The notes beneath the pieces were generated by a model. The model was not told the origin of the DNA, did not search any database, and saw only the letters and a program-made list of their open reading frames with translations. 64,000 bases of DNA from Stropharia rugosoannulata. Lineage: Eukaryota > Basidiomycota > Agaricomycetes > Agaricales > Strophariaceae. Below are positions 51,001 to 63,593 of the stretch, in pieces. The position numbers were made by a program, and so were the translations under genes. How positions within the stretch are numbered: position 1 is the first letter of the stretch; each line of letters begins with the position of its first letter. The stretch is taken from positions 2,046,001-2,110,000 of the forward strand of contig JANCIK010000009.1 in the NCBI GenBank assembly GCA_028532985.1. The letters are read 5' to 3'.

Positions 51001-54000
51001 GTCCAGTAAAATGATCTGACTATCGGAATATATAGCTCTTGCCAGACTTACACGGGCCTTTATTAATTAAGATTTATTGTCGAGTAAAGAGGAAAACGCT
51101 TGAAAACATCTACCTTTTGTCCGCCGCTTGCGAAGAGATAATAAGCTCGAGCGACAGTTCCCGGTCTAGCAGCAAGTCTCACCTTAGAGTCAAGCCCCTT
51201 TCTCCAACTTCTGTACTATCACCCGCGTCAAATAGTTCAAAGTCACGCTCCAAAGCACATTGGTGGACCACTGTACCATATTCAGTGGGATTCAAAAAAG
51301 AGTTGTAAAATACCGTTGCTCACCTTTCTTGTACCTTTCCTCATCGTAAGGTGAGCCAAATAAGATGTTTTCACGGATCGTCGTACTCTGGACCCAGGCT
51401 TCTTGAGCAGCATATGCAATGTTACCATGACGGGGCAAGTTAAACCACGAGTCCACTTGTTTAGGAATAAAATGCATTTCCCCAAGCAGAGCCATCAAGA
51501 GGGATGTTTTGCCGGATCCACTTCAGTAACATCAGCAGCTACTCGGATATTGAACAGAATCACTCACGTAGGTCCAACAATCATATTAATGCAATTTCTC
51601 TTGAACACCAACTCGTCTTCGATAGATAATATGAAATGTCTGCTAGATGGTGTCATCATCCCATCTCTTTCTTCAGCAGTCCACGTAAACGACGCGTTTT
51701 TGAAACCAATCAGGTTATTTTCTCCATTGACTAAGAGCACTTCGGCTGGATTTTCCTGCCCTTTTGTGAAGTTGTCAAGGAGCTCGGTGTTGTTCAAGAA
51801 ATTTGTAAATCGGTCGAGTGAGACTTTGGCTATAATAATTCATTGAGCTTCCTGGCACACGAAGAAAGCAAAGACATATCTACTTTGAACTAGTGTAGGT
51901 GCCTGCCATGATATTTGGCCAATTTGGCTTCGGAGAATGTTGAAAACGGCTATGCTAGAGAAAACCTTGGAAGCTAGATATGTATTTACAGGTTAGCAGC
52001 GACAACGAGAATCAAGTACAATAACATACCGCTCAACTCCTCCTTCATGATTACTGTATAGGTAGCGTATGTTGCAAACATCGCAACGGTAGGAATAACG
52101 TCGCTACAACCAAAAAAAATTAATTGCGTTAAAACGTCATTATGGTAAGTAGTACCGACCTGACAGAATTCGTGATTACATTGAGAACCTGCAAATTTGA
52201 AAAGCTTAGCTTACAGAGCGAGATTCAAAAAGAGAGCTTGTCTTACATTAGTTTTCCAAATCCAACGGAGCTCTTCCTCTCTTTTCTCTTCAACCTTTCC
52301 TGCCATTTTTGTGTCCCATCCAAAGAGCTTGATCATACGAACGACGCTTATGGCTGAAGGCTATAAGTTAGAGTAGCCTGATAACCGACCTTTTACTCAC
52401 CCTCCGAAATAGTTTGAACTCGGGCATCAGTCTAAAGTAAAACGAGCTGAGAAATCAGAACAGGCATGTGAGAAGATTACACACCATTTTCATTTTCGTT
52501 GTGTGGACTGTTTGTATCCTTTTAGCGATGAGTCCGGCAACAGGGCCCAGACCAAGCGTCACGAAAAGACTGACAAACGCGCTGAAGAAAGATGATTATA
52601 TCAATTATCACTGAGAGCGGATGGTGCCAGTACTGATTAGACCAACCTCCAGCCAAGCACCCTACCCAGAAACAGCATGGAGAAGCAGATCTGGATAGGT
52701 ACAGCGACAGCTAGAGAGCATAGGTCAGGAAAATGTGCGAAGCATTTGCAAACGTGTTCACCGAAACTAAGAAATTCAGTGCCATTGGTGATAGATGCAA
52801 CATCGCTTGTGACTAAGACGTTGATCCTTCCGATGAGATTCTCGGTGTCGCCACCATGCTTCTTATGTTCCTCCTCGACTTTGGCTTGTATTTTTCCCTT
52901 GGCGGCAGCTTTAGCGGTTGCTTGACTTGCTTCTTGAGAAGGCGCAACTGTGGAAGACGAACTACCTGTCTCTTGCTCCGTTTCATTGCTAACCAAGGGG
53001 GCTATTTCCTCGTCTTGATCTCCGCTGATAGAGGCTGCTGATGGGGTAAGAGGACGTGACATAGGTGCATCATTTGAAATTTCCGCCTTCAACCTGATTC
53101 GCAGACTGTGTTCAAAGAGTAGATTCGTAAGAAGAGATTGAGCCCTGACAATCATCACCGTCTGAAGGTAAAGCTCCCAGTGTTGGACAACAGAGTTTAT
53201 GAACTGCCCGAGGAAGAAAAGAAGGACCCATAGCCATGGTTTTATGGCCGCATCCTCTCCACCAGTCTCCATGTAACTACATGAACACACATCAAAGCAT
53301 GCCACAGGTCTACGAGTAGATCACTTACCCCAAAATTCTCATAATACTTATTGGAGCGGCAAAGGTACTGAGGCTGGCAGCAAGAAGGCATAGTATGCTC
53401 ATGATAAGTTCCTTGCCTTAAGATATGTCGTTCAGGTTAGTCAAATCAATGATAAAGAATTTTCTTACGAAAGATCACGACAAGCCCCCAAACCAAGTGT
53501 CGACGTTTACCAGTAACAAATGGGTCGACGTGCTGGAAGAAAAATTAGTCCACTTTTCATGTAATGTAAAAATTATTTTTCGAACCGGAGCAGACGATTT
53601 CATGAGGTACGAGGCCCGATCGACATCCAGAAGAGCAGGAAGCTGTTCCGCTTTCAAATGTGCAACTTTGTTGGCCAGCGCCACAACTGGGTCAATGTAA
53701 ATGAATAGCAGTTGGGAGACCCAAGGGTCAACTAATTCACGTCCAGGAGGATGCATTGGGTCCTAAGATTTGTCGAAGATATATCATTATTCTGCAGGAC
53801 CTGTTGTTAACTCGCTCACCTCCGGATCGACAGGGACGTAGGCATTCGGACTGCAGAAGGGGATAATGATGGATGTTATGGCAAGAACAGAGATCTTAAC
53901 CCAGAGAATATTTCCCTCGGCGATATCCTCGGGTTTAAGAAAGTAAGTAGCTAGAGGCCAGATGTCGCGATATACATAAACTATTAAAGTTAGCAATAAA

Positions 54001-54553
54001 ATTAGGTTAACATGGACAGTTGCGCGGCCACTAAATTGCCTCGACGCCAGTGAAACGACCGTTAAAACAGACGTATAAGCCTGATACGATAAGGTAAATG
54101 GCACTGATTATTTTTACAAGACGAGTACTCACGAATGTGATAACCAAAGGCTGTACGCAAAACGTGGCAGAGTACACTGGTTGGCAACGTAAGACTGGCG
54201 GGGTAAATAGAGTCAGGAATAAAAGTGCTATATTGCCGAGTAGTCGTCCAATTTTGAATAAGTAGATAATGTATCCTCCATAGCTTCGAATGTGAGCCTT
54301 CAGTTTTTGTCCCCACGGCCGCTCGTGTTCTGGAGCCCATTCGCTTTCAGGACGTAGTGTCGAGCTGCGTTTCGTTCCGATGGTTCTAGTTACTACGAAA
54401 GCAAGCTGCCAGATAATTGACAGGCACACAGCGACCAAGGGCAGAACAAACGCGTCCCAAGTCGCGTAGTACATCCTATTGATCAAAATGAATGCCTTGC
54501 CAGAGAAAGAGAGGGGAAACACACAGATTATGTTGCTGCATAAACTGCTCCAT
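48001..54553 (-). CDS. Full-length ABCC/MRP-type ABC transporter
   Basis: ATP-driven exporter of organic anions and glutathione conjugates in characterised relatives (Ycf1/Bpt1, vacuolar; others plasma membrane). Exon 1 (MEQFMQQHNL) joins MYYATWDAFVLPLV; an N-terminal set of helices (about residues 10-260, TMD0-like) precedes TMD1. NBD1: Walker A GPTGSGKTSLLMALLGE, Q-loop AYAAQEAWVQ, signature LTLSGGQKARVSLARA, Walker B IILLDDVLAALD. TMD2 includes DETPTGRIIARCTQDI. NBD2: GRTGSGKSSLTLALLR, LSIGQRQIIALARA, LLILDEATSAID, and VAHRLQTIMDADRI. The end is DKNVLYELQAQ with stop at 48001-48003. NBD1 has Asp where Walker B normally has the catalytic Glu, as is usual in ABCC proteins. Around 25 exons, roughly 1,500-1,600 aa. 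Confidence 0.93.
48413..48427 (-). other. 15-nt microexon of the ABCC transporter
   Basis: Minus-strand exon CGACGTCTGCTATAG between acceptor TTGAACAG and donor GTAAAC. It joins GATGAGG and ATTACAAAACC to read LDEATSAIDYKTD, i.e. the D-loop of NBD2. Without it the conserved ATSAI is lost. Confidence 0.9.
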
Positions 54554-54972
54554 TTTGAGAAGCGTCTGCGCAACCGCGCGGTACTGAGTCAAGGATGAGT
54601 CAGTGTGCCGTTGTGGACTGTATGCGACCGTGTGGCAGCGTCCAGAAAGAACCTGAAAGAACCTTTGTTCGGATGCATCATTTTTAATGCGCGTGATCAA
54701 ATGTTTGTATCTACATAGTTGAGGGGATCCGATAAGTACGCAACGGGCTAGTGGGGACTCGCCAAATGATGACAGTAGATATAAATAGATTCTAACAGCA
54801 TGTGTGTATGATATATGCTGATATATACATGCTGCTATCCCTATCTACCTACACATATTATTCTGTGTGCATGTGTAAGCAGACCTTCGGCAATCTCAGA
54901 GCGTGTGCCCATTGAGCCTATCGTCCGCTTTAGAGGTGAATAATTGTGCATATGAGATATTTCCTGAATTTG
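54554..54972. promoter_or_regulatory. Intergenic region upstream of the ABC transporter
   Basis: Contains the transporter promoter and the CCDC25 3' end. A stretch of alternating GATATAT/CATGCTG (54785-54835) is the only visible low-complexity feature. Confidence 0.45.
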
Positions 54973-55993
54973 TTACATGAAATCCTCTTCGAGTTCGCGT
55001 CCAGTCTTGCGAGGTCCAGTGTCTTCCTCTTCCAAATTGAATAGTGTGTCATAGGACCGTGCAGCCTTGTCCGCCTCCCGTTGTTTAGCTAATTCGAGGT
55101 CTTGCTTCTTCTGCGTTCATTGTTTAGATTTAACATGATGCAACCTTTACCCTTTGAAAGTGAGTTAGAACACACCTTCTCAGCTACCGCGGCACGTTTG
55201 GCAGCATTCTCTTTCTTAAGTCTATCGACCCGTTCCTGCTCGTGATCGACAACTCGCTCGTCCTTTGTTTTATTGAGACGATTCACGATGACATTTTCAC
55301 GTTTAAGGACATAAACTGCAGCATTTGTGAGAGACAATTTCATCATGAAGGATAGGTATTTTTTTGCCACCTCGTTTAACCTACAGCATCGTTAGTAAAG
55401 CAAGCGCGCGGTGTCGAAAAAAAATCCGGACCTTTTTGTCGTTATGGAACGAGACCTGGCCAACGGCCATGTCGCCTGTTTTCTGAAGACAATTCATCAG
55501 GCTTGGAAACCTTTATATAAAGTAAGGTACCTTCAGATTATCCGCAGGAGTATAAATAATGGTAAGGTTATCTTTCTTATTTCCTGCAACCGAAAAGAGT
55601 CAGGCCAGCATTTACAATACCGTTAAAATTGTTGCAATATACCCTCGATAGAATTAGCCTTTACAAGCTGAGCGCAGTCTGTCAAGAGTGTCTCCGGTAT
55701 GCTTTCCCATAACATTCCTTCCGGCATGCGTAGGTAAACATGAGCAGAGGATAGTTTATCGACATGGAACCAGACGTCCTGAGGCCATGCGTACTTGATA
55801 AGCTCTTCGTCTGTAACAGAGTTCTGTGTCCTCAGTGTTGATTGCGCGGCTGTGATCTGCGGCCTTTCTCACTTTCCACCTTGTCCCGGCCCATGTAGAT
55901 GATTGCCAAAGGAGACACAGCTAGCGTAGTTCAGGGTCGTCCCTCAAGATATACGCAAGGTAATTTACCTGACGAGGTGAAAAAGAGAACCAT
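54973..55993 (-). CDS. CCDC25: CCDC25/Jlp2 family protein (NFACT-R domain)
   Basis: Small conserved eukaryotic protein; human CCDC25 is reported as a DNA sensor at membranes, while yeast Jlp2 is poorly characterised. Seven exons: exon 1 encodes MVLFFTSS, then [17 protein letters not shown] and the NFACT-R core [68 protein letters not shown]. The C-terminal coiled coil is [32 protein letters not shown], and the end is [12 protein letters not shown] with the stop at 54973-54975. About 210 aa, as in relatives. The exon 1 start (55993) is fixed because all CCDC25 proteins begin MVxxFTS. It is divergent from RBM25 over 275 bp. Confidence 0.95.
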
Positions 55994-56268
55994 TATTATG
56001 GATGAACGAGAGAATTGTACTTGTATGATACAAGATGAAGATCATGGTGAAGCCGCAGGCTACTCTAATGATGATGAGCGTGAGAAATCCTTTACATAAC
56101 TGATCTGCAAGCGCTCGAGCTTTGCCTCGACTTTCCCATTAACCACTGCTATCCTATCTTCATTTTCCAACGGTGTACTGACCAAGTGTACTGCTGTGTT
56201 AAAGATTCACGTAGGCTCGCTGAAAAACGCGGACGTAACAAGAACATAAACACTCGTAGGACCTCAAA
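55994..56268. promoter_or_regulatory. 275-bp divergent promoter CCDC25 / RBM25
   Basis: Start codons of two divergently transcribed genes lie at its ends, so both promoters must fit here. No TATA box is evident. Confidence 0.55.
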
Positions 56269-58484
56269 ATGCAACCGAATCGGTTGGGACTTGGTCTGCA
56301 TCCGCCTATGCCATCTTATGGTCAAGGTCCCTCAATGTCTGCTCTTGCACAGCAGCAGCAAATGCATTATATGTCACCGCCAGTTATGAAACAGCAAACA
56401 ACGCTTTTTGTCGGGTCTATATCTGGCGGTATAACTGATTCTTTTTTGAATCAACTTCTGTCGGTATGTATGCTACCAGTCTGATTATGCCCGCACTCAC
56501 TGTCATGACAGGCTTGCGGACCAATTAAGTCATTCAAGCGTCTTATTACGCCTGCAAATAAGCCTCAAGGGTTTGGCTTCGCTGAGTTCGAGGATCCAGC
56601 AGGCGCTTTACGGGCAATTGCTTTGTTACACGGCGTCGAGCTACCGGCACTAGAAGATGGTTGTGCAAACAAAAAATTGCTTGTGCGTCGTATTCACCTC
56701 TTTCCATATAACCAACCTACTTGATCGTCTAGGTGAAAGCGGATGAGAAGACGCGGGCTTTCCTTGATACCTTTCAAGCCAATCAAATGGCAACTGATGT
56801 CAGCGGAATACATCTTATCCATCTAGATTGTCTACTTATTTGCATTGGTTTAGATTGAGGAGGCCAGGAAGAAAGACGCTAAAGCCAAGATCGACGAGTT
56901 AGTTGCAGACATAAATCGTGTGTCACAAGATGCCGCAAATAACGGGCTCATTGACAAAGAAAAGTATATCATACCTCCACATCTTCACGACCTTCAGGAA
57001 GCCGATCTCCCTGAGACACAGCGCGGCCTTGTTATATCTGAAATTGCTCAGTTCCGCGAAAGAGCTGCAAAGAGGGAACGCGAGAAGATGCGCGATGTGC
57101 GGGAGAGCATCCCTATCATGACGAGCGCTCCTAGCGGACCAAAAACACGCGAATGGGGTAAACCGCAAGGGCATCAAGAGTCTCCGAGTGCAACGTCAAA
57201 ACCTCAGGGTTTTGGTAAAGGCGCCCAGGGCTATAGCAAACCAGTAAACTTTGTCAAAGGAGAAGAGGGATCTGGCAGAGACTCGCATAGCCATGCAAGG
57301 GAACTTGCAGGAAAGACAGACGAGGAATTAGAGACGGAACGCAAGGAGCAACGACGTCATGAAGAAGAACTTTCATATAAAGACGTGCGTTTATAATAAA
57401 GTCGCATGGAACGAGTTACTGATGGGACCCCCCAGCGAGAACGTCGATACGAGCCCCGTGAAAGAGCCCGAATTCAAGCTCTTGAGCGTGCCATGTCGCA
57501 CGAACGAGCGCAAAAGGAGGCAGAGGAAAAAGACAGGATCGAAATGAAGGCTCGTTTGGATGTCTGGGATGATGACGAGAGCGATGAACTGTTCTACGTC
57601 GACCGGTAGGTTTGCCTACCTTCCAAATGATACTAAGTGTCTAATAAAACACTTATCTAGTGTACGCTGGCGACACGTCCGACAGCGGCGGTTGGAAGCA
57701 GAGGAAGCTGCGGATGAAAAGTCTCGTAGATTCGAAGAGCAAGAAGCCGAAAATCTTCGGAGAGAATCCGAAGACTTTTTGGCAAGACAGATGGATGAAA
57801 TGCAGGCATTGGCAGAGGAACAAAGGAAGGCCGGTCTGCTTTTGGATGACGGTGCTCCTGTTCGTCTCAATGTGTCAATTGCCGCCCCAAGTGGCAAGGA
57901 AAAGGAACCTCCGGCCAAAGAAAAAACGACAGTTTTCGCTCAAGATGAGGAAGAAGAAGATGGTGTGAAGAAACGCAGAGCTCCTCTTGTCAAGTTAGAC
58001 TTCAGTGTCGCAGAGACCGGAGAGCAAGTCAAGGAGCGCTTAGAGCGTATCCGACAGTCTGTGCCCCACGACAAAGAATCGTTGTTTAAATCTAAAGTTC
58101 GCTGGGATGGTCTTACTGACGTATGTGATTTCTTAGATGTTTTTTTTTGTGCGCTGATTATTTGCTTATAGTCAATTATTGATCGCAAGCTGGAGCCTCT
58201 TGTCAAACGATTGATGATCAAATACCTTGGGGAAATAGAGGAGGACGACCTTATAATGTTCGTCTTGGAACATCTTAAGGATCACAAACCGCCTCAGAAA
58301 CTCATAGAAGGCTTGGAGCCTGTTAGTTTGATTCTTCATGTCCCCCTTCTTTAGCTAACATCAAGTGTTCTAGGTTTTGGAAGAAGAGGCCACCGATTTA
58401 GTGGTTAATGTTTGGCGACAAATCATATTCGAAAGTATGGCATACAATGAAGGCCTGCTGACAGACAAACTACTTGTCGATTAG
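56269..58484 (+). CDS. RBM25: RBM25-like splicing factor (RRM and PWI domains)
   Basis: Homologue of human RBM25 / yeast Snu71, which associates with U1 snRNP and influences 5' splice-site choice. The N-terminus MQPNRLGLGLHPPMPSYG is Pro/Gln-rich; an RRM follows (TTLFVGSISGGITDSFLNQLLSACGPIKSFKRL, RNP1-like QGFGFAEFED). A long charged helical region contains IDKEKYIIPPHLHDLQEADLPETQRG and the arginine/glutamate-rich RERRYEPRERARIQALERAMS. The C-terminal PWI domain is SLFKSKVRWDGLTD, SIIDRKLEPLVKRLMIKYLGEIEEDDLIMFVLEHLKDHKPPQKLIEGLEPVLEEEATDLVVNVWRQIIFE. Stop at 58482-58484. About 600 aa, eight exons. Notable in this window because introns here are numerous and some exons are tiny. Confidence 0.95.
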
Positions 58485-59752
58485 GTCACTCGTCTGCGAT
58501 GTGCTCCTAGGAGTGGTGGAATGGTAGTAATTCAAGACAGCGCAGGTGCGTTACGCAGTATAAGGTTATCTTGTCGGGTTGCATGTGGGCTGTGAGTACT
58601 ATAGTACTTACCTGTTAGCATGGAATCTCGTATGCTTGACAAGCCTGGGAGGACATTAGTGGAGGATGCGAAGATGTGACGTGAGTTCAACCTTTTCCCT
58701 TGCAAATGTAAATGATATTGCTTTGATTTCCTCATACGTATGTCTGATTGTGGAAGCTGTAACTGAACATTGGTGATAGTTGGCTAGTAACCAGAGCCGT
58801 TGAATATTCACTCTCCTTCGTTGAGTGCTCCTCTACTCACTATCAATAGTACATGTTAATCACTATGCAGCGTTTAACACGTTTCTTCGTATTTGGAAAG
58901 TCCACATTCAAATGACTCTATCAAGTTTATCAACTGCCAACGTTAAGCCTATTCTGAGTGACCAGCATTGCATTAGGAAAAGGGGCTTTTCTCATGGATA
59001 GATGCATACTTTACTCTACTCAGCTGCTACACTTTACCACGACGTGGTACTGGACATCTTACATACTGGCATTTCAATTACTCAACACTGTCGTATGCTT
59101 GATCCTACATAGTTCAAGTTCCCACACGTTCTTTAAGTAGAAACTCAATTTCCTCTTTATATGTTACTGCAGTGCCACATAAAAGAAGCAGAAAGCAGAT
59201 TAAGAGCAGATCTTCGAACGCCTGTGACGAAGGTACTCAGTCCTACGACTCCAGTATGTACTTGTTGACTACCTGAATACTTGGAAGGGCCGACTGCTTT
59301 CATCAATGGTGTATAGAGCCGATGAGAGATTATACCTCGCCAGTAAGTTGCGAGTAACAAAGAATGCAATTTCATCATCCATGGAAGGTCACGCTGGTGT
59401 GCTTGATTGATCTCCAAGTTTTACATAGACGCTCAACTTACAAATGGGTTTAACATTCCATATTGTCATGTCCAAGGTACGTTGAGGTTAATACGTAACA
59501 TCTCGTATGCGCATGGTCCTCTCTTTAAATACATACTCGCAGGCCTCATTGTGGATCACCTGAGATCACCTGGCTATAACATCGCTCGCTTCTTCTACGC
59601 TCCATTGCCACAGCCGACACTAATGGAGATGCTGACACTACGTTATGTGCAAAGATATATGCGGCGGGCACACTATAAGTATGAGCAGTGGGGTCATTCT
59701 GAGTTGCTTGTAGCCCATCTCAGTCTAGCGTACGTTCAGCGCATCGCGCAGG
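58485..59752. other. Intergenic region upstream of trehalase
   Basis: About 1.27 kb without supported coding sequence. A TATA-like CTTTAAATA lies near 59522-59531, some 220 bp upstream of the chosen trehalase start, so a longer 5' leader or a leader intron is possible. Confidence 0.5.
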
Positions 59753-62700
59753 ATGAAGCTGACACAAACCTCTGTATCATGGACCCTCCTTTATCTACTA
59801 AACCGACGGTTCTTAGTCGTAGCCATACCCCAGGCCGCTTCCGGCTCTAGTTCATCGACAGCAACCGCTCCTGGGACAGTAGATACAACTCCGCCTACGT
59901 TGACCATCGTCACTTCCATACCAAGTGCCACTGCAGCTCTCAGTTCGCCATTGCCATCGCAGGAGCCTTTGCCGCCCAAACAACCTTGGTGCCCATCAGA
60001 AATATTTTGCGCGGGGTCGGTAAGTGTCGTCATTCAATCACGGAGACATCAAATAAATATGATGTAACTCGTGCCAGGTGCTCCAAACGGTCGGCGTAGC
60101 CAACTTATTCCCCGATGACAAGACTTTCGTGGATAAGGTGTGTATTTTGATTATATATTCTACCAACATTCAATGCCGATCTAGATTTCTTATTCCCACA
60201 GCCAACAAGCAAGAAGTCATCCGCAGTACTTGCCGATTTCCAGAACATTTCGAGCCCAGTCACATATGGAGACATTGTCAACTTCGTCGATGCTGATTTC
60301 ACAGGTGAAGGTACGGAGCTAGAGAGCGCCGTGTTACCAGACTTTAACGCCAATCCCCCTTTCCTCAACAATGTTACGGAGACCCTCCCGAAGGCATTCG
60401 CACAGACTGTTCATGGTTTCTGGACTCAGCTAGCCCGTACCACCAATGCCTCCACACTTTGCGGATCTAGTGGGAATTGTGAAAGTACATTGATCCCTCT
60501 CAATCGAACCTTTGTTGTTCCAGGTATATATTTACTCGGTCAGACATTACATCAATTCATGTTTCCCCACAGGCGGTCGTTTTAGGGAAATCTACTATTG
60601 GGACAGCTTTTGGATTATGGAAGGCCTCTTGGAGTCTCAGCTCTTCAGTGTGGCTAATGATACTCTTCAAAACTTTATGGATCAGTTGGACCAGTTCGGT
60701 TTCATCCCAAATGGAGGACGCATCTATTGTATGTGACTTCGTTTTATGCATGAAAGTGTCGCTCAACGGACTTTGCAGACCTCAACAGATCTCAGCCACC
60801 ACTGTTCATCCAGGTCTATATATATCCAACTGCTCTATATCATCCGAGGGTTGACGTTTACCATGACAGATGTTATCGCGATACGTGGAAGTAACTGGTG
60901 ACAAAAACATCTTAACTCGGGCTCTCCCATTAGCTGAAGTATGTGACATCCTTCCCCGCAATTATTCTTGCTGATCACTAGATTCGAACGACAGAAAGAG
61001 CTACAATGGTGGTCTGCCAACCGTTCGTTGCAGGTAAAAAGCCCTTTCTCCAACCAAACGTATACTATGTTCCACTATGCCGTGAACAATACTGCGCCTC
61101 GACCTGAATCATACCTTGCCGGTAAATTTAATTATTTCAATTGCTCCGGGGCTTACTAACTAGCCTGTAAAAGACTACACAACCGTAAACGATCCGTCTC
61201 TTAGCCCAGCACTTAATGACTCTCAAAAGGGTGACTTATACGCCGAACTTGCCAGTGGTGCAGAGACTGGCTGGGATTACACAATAAGATGGTTCTCCCA
61301 AGCTAATAGAAATAATGGCTTGGCTGCGCTTAATGTCAGAAATACCATCGCCGTTGATCTGAACAGTCTTCACTGTACGTTGTCCTGCATACAGAGTTCT
61401 GTTAGTACTCAACTGGTATAATATAGATAGGAACCATATAGCCCTTGCAGAATTATATGGCTCGTCGAATTCCAGTGCTGTATCCCGTCATAATTCTGCA
61501 GCTGCTTCACTTAAAGCAGGTATACTGGATTTGTGTTGGGACTCCCAGAAGGTGAGTGCAAGTATTTGTTGATATATGGTATATTAACCAACGCCTCTCC
61601 AGCTTGCCTTCTACGATTTCATTTTGGATACAAACAACAGGAACGACGTGTTCAGTGTTGCCGCATTCTATCCCTTCTGGGTCGGTATTATTCCAGATGA
61701 AGTCTTAAACAATTCTACCGCGGCATTCCAGGTCTTTTCCTCGGTCAACATGGTGCTCAACAGGTACAACGGAACATTCCCTTCTACTTTTATAGAAACT
61801 GGGCAACAATGGTGGGTATATTCTTGTTCACTCGGATTGTCGCGGTGCTGACCTACCTATTATTAGGGATGCGCCTAACACTTGGCCAAATCACCAGTAC
61901 ATTATTCTTAAGGCTCTACAGTCATTACCAGAAAATGTTACCAACGGTCCTATTCCCACACCGGCTGCAAACCAATCTACGTTCAGTTTAATTCCCAATG
62001 GACAACTTGGACTGGACGAAACTTCGCTTCCTGGACAACCTGTCAGAGGAGGGGCGACAATCATCAATGCCAGCACAACAGGACCGGAGGCTGATTTCAA
62101 CGGTGGCAATGGAACGGTAGCTAATGGTGGCAACGCAGTCGACGGTGAAGGCTGGGGAAACGCTCTGCAAAGAATGCTTGCCAACCGTTATTTCTCTAGC
62201 GCTCTTTGCAGCTGGTGAACCCCTTTTCCTTTTAAATGTGCGTGGTCCCTGATTCACCATTTCTGGCTGCAGGCACGCGACTGGTGGATCGATACCCAAC
62301 CTTCTTCCAAGACTCTCTGATCAGGAGCTTAACGTGACACAGAGTCAGAGTAATGACGGAAATGTGGGCATCCGTGTACATAATACCTCGTATTAATATG
62401 CTGACCTCAGTAATCAGATGTTCGAGAAGTTCTCAATTCTTGATATTGACTCCGCCGGTTCAGGAGGAGAATACACTGTTCAAGTACGTACACATGAATC
62501 TATAGATGCATCGGGAGCAATTGTGGATTTGATCTACCCCGCACATGACGGTATCTTACCCCACATTTTTATTTAGGCCGGCTTTGGATGGACCAACGGA
62601 GTCCTGCTTTGGGTGGCCAGTAATTATGGAGGCCTTATTGCGTCTCCTCAATGTCCAGACTTGTTGGATGCACCGACAGCATCTGGGACCACGGGTGGAA

Positions 62701-62807
62701 ACACGAAACATTCTTCGAGTCTTCGCGTCCAGCCACAGCAGTCCGGAACAATTATTTTATTGTGTAGTGTTTTGATGGGATCGATCGCAGCTCACTTCTT
62801 GCTCTAA
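59753..62807 (+). CDS. Secreted, probably GPI-anchored trehalase (GH37)
   Basis: Inverting hydrolase cleaving trehalose to two glucose molecules. The start at 59753 gives a signal-peptide-like N-terminus (MKLTQTSVSW, hydrophobic LLYLL and FLVVAIPQAAS), then a Thr/Ser-rich stretch. GH37 core: CPSEIFCAGSVLQTVGVANLFPDDKTFVDKPT, family signature 1 PGGRFREIYYWDSFWIMEGL, FMDQLDQFGFIPNGGRIYYLNRSQPP, ASGAETGWDYTIRWF with the candidate catalytic Asp, signature 2 as QQWDAPNTWPNHQYI, and AGFGWTNGVLLW. The C-terminus ends in a Ser-rich segment followed by a hydrophobic tail (IILLCSVLMGSIAAHFLL), the pattern of a GPI attachment signal. Many N-glycosylation sequons. About 14 exons, 760 aa. Location outside the cell contrasts with the cytosolic neutral trehalases. 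Confidence 0.93.
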
Positions 62808-63593
62808 CTACATGCTTCACTGTTTCTCAAAGACGTAGAAATGTAACGAATTATCATTTATCGCATTATCTGCGTTATCTGTCACCCTAAAGCGAGTAAT
62901 TCAGCACCGCCACCTATCACAGCATGGCAGTCGCCGTCTAACTTACTTTGCAGAGCTGACATTAATTGATAGCTTGTGATAGCGACATGAACTGTCCCAA
63001 AACCTCAGGGCCACCATGATTGATTTCACATGCTGTGATAAGCCGCAAGCAGAATCCAGGAATCCCCGATGTTCATTACCATATTTGGTCAGTGGAACAT
63101 GTCTGGGGCAGGCATCTGAACTTTCTCGTTGCCTTCTCGCTGGTATTTTACCTTTGTCAACTAATAGGTTGACCTGATTCCGCTCTCCATACTGCCCTAC
63201 GATATGGTTCAAATGGTAGAGACTTCAATACTAACCAACAGCTAAGACCTTAAGAATGGCGACGACAAGTAAGTACTACTTAGTTAGTTATCAAGTGCCC
63301 CGCGCTCTAATCCTTTGGACTTAATTCTGTCCGGTTATTTCTCTTGTCAGTCATGCTGCATGCTGACTCGCTCTGTCACCTGTGCGAGTGGGCTGGAGAA
63401 ATAGCGGCTCTCAAACTCTTGGCCAACTTACCGATATCGCGCCCAATGGTATTCCAATGATATTCAAACCACGTCGAGGAAGGCCTCGTGATGACTAGCG
63501 CATGCACTCAGGATACTGTGAATATGTCGACCCAGTACCTGCTTAACATTTAAAAGGACGGTTCATGCTCAGCAACTCGATGCGCTGTTTTCG
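62808..63593. other. Intergenic region trehalase - carboxylesterase
   Basis: No coding region supported. The only element is TTTAAAAG at 63549-63556. Confidence 0.5.
63549..63556 (+). promoter_or_regulatory. TATA-like box of the carboxylesterase gene
   Basis: TTTAAAAG sits 38 bp before the ATG at 63594. The sedolisin A and B genes have a similar TTAAAAG-type element about 50 bp before their starts. Confidence 0.5.

Noticed and set aside
59407..59850. 147-codon plus-strand frame overlapping the trehalase start
   Set aside because: It reads out of frame with trehalase, ends inside its first exon and has no similarity I recognise; the signal-peptide frame from 59753 fits better.
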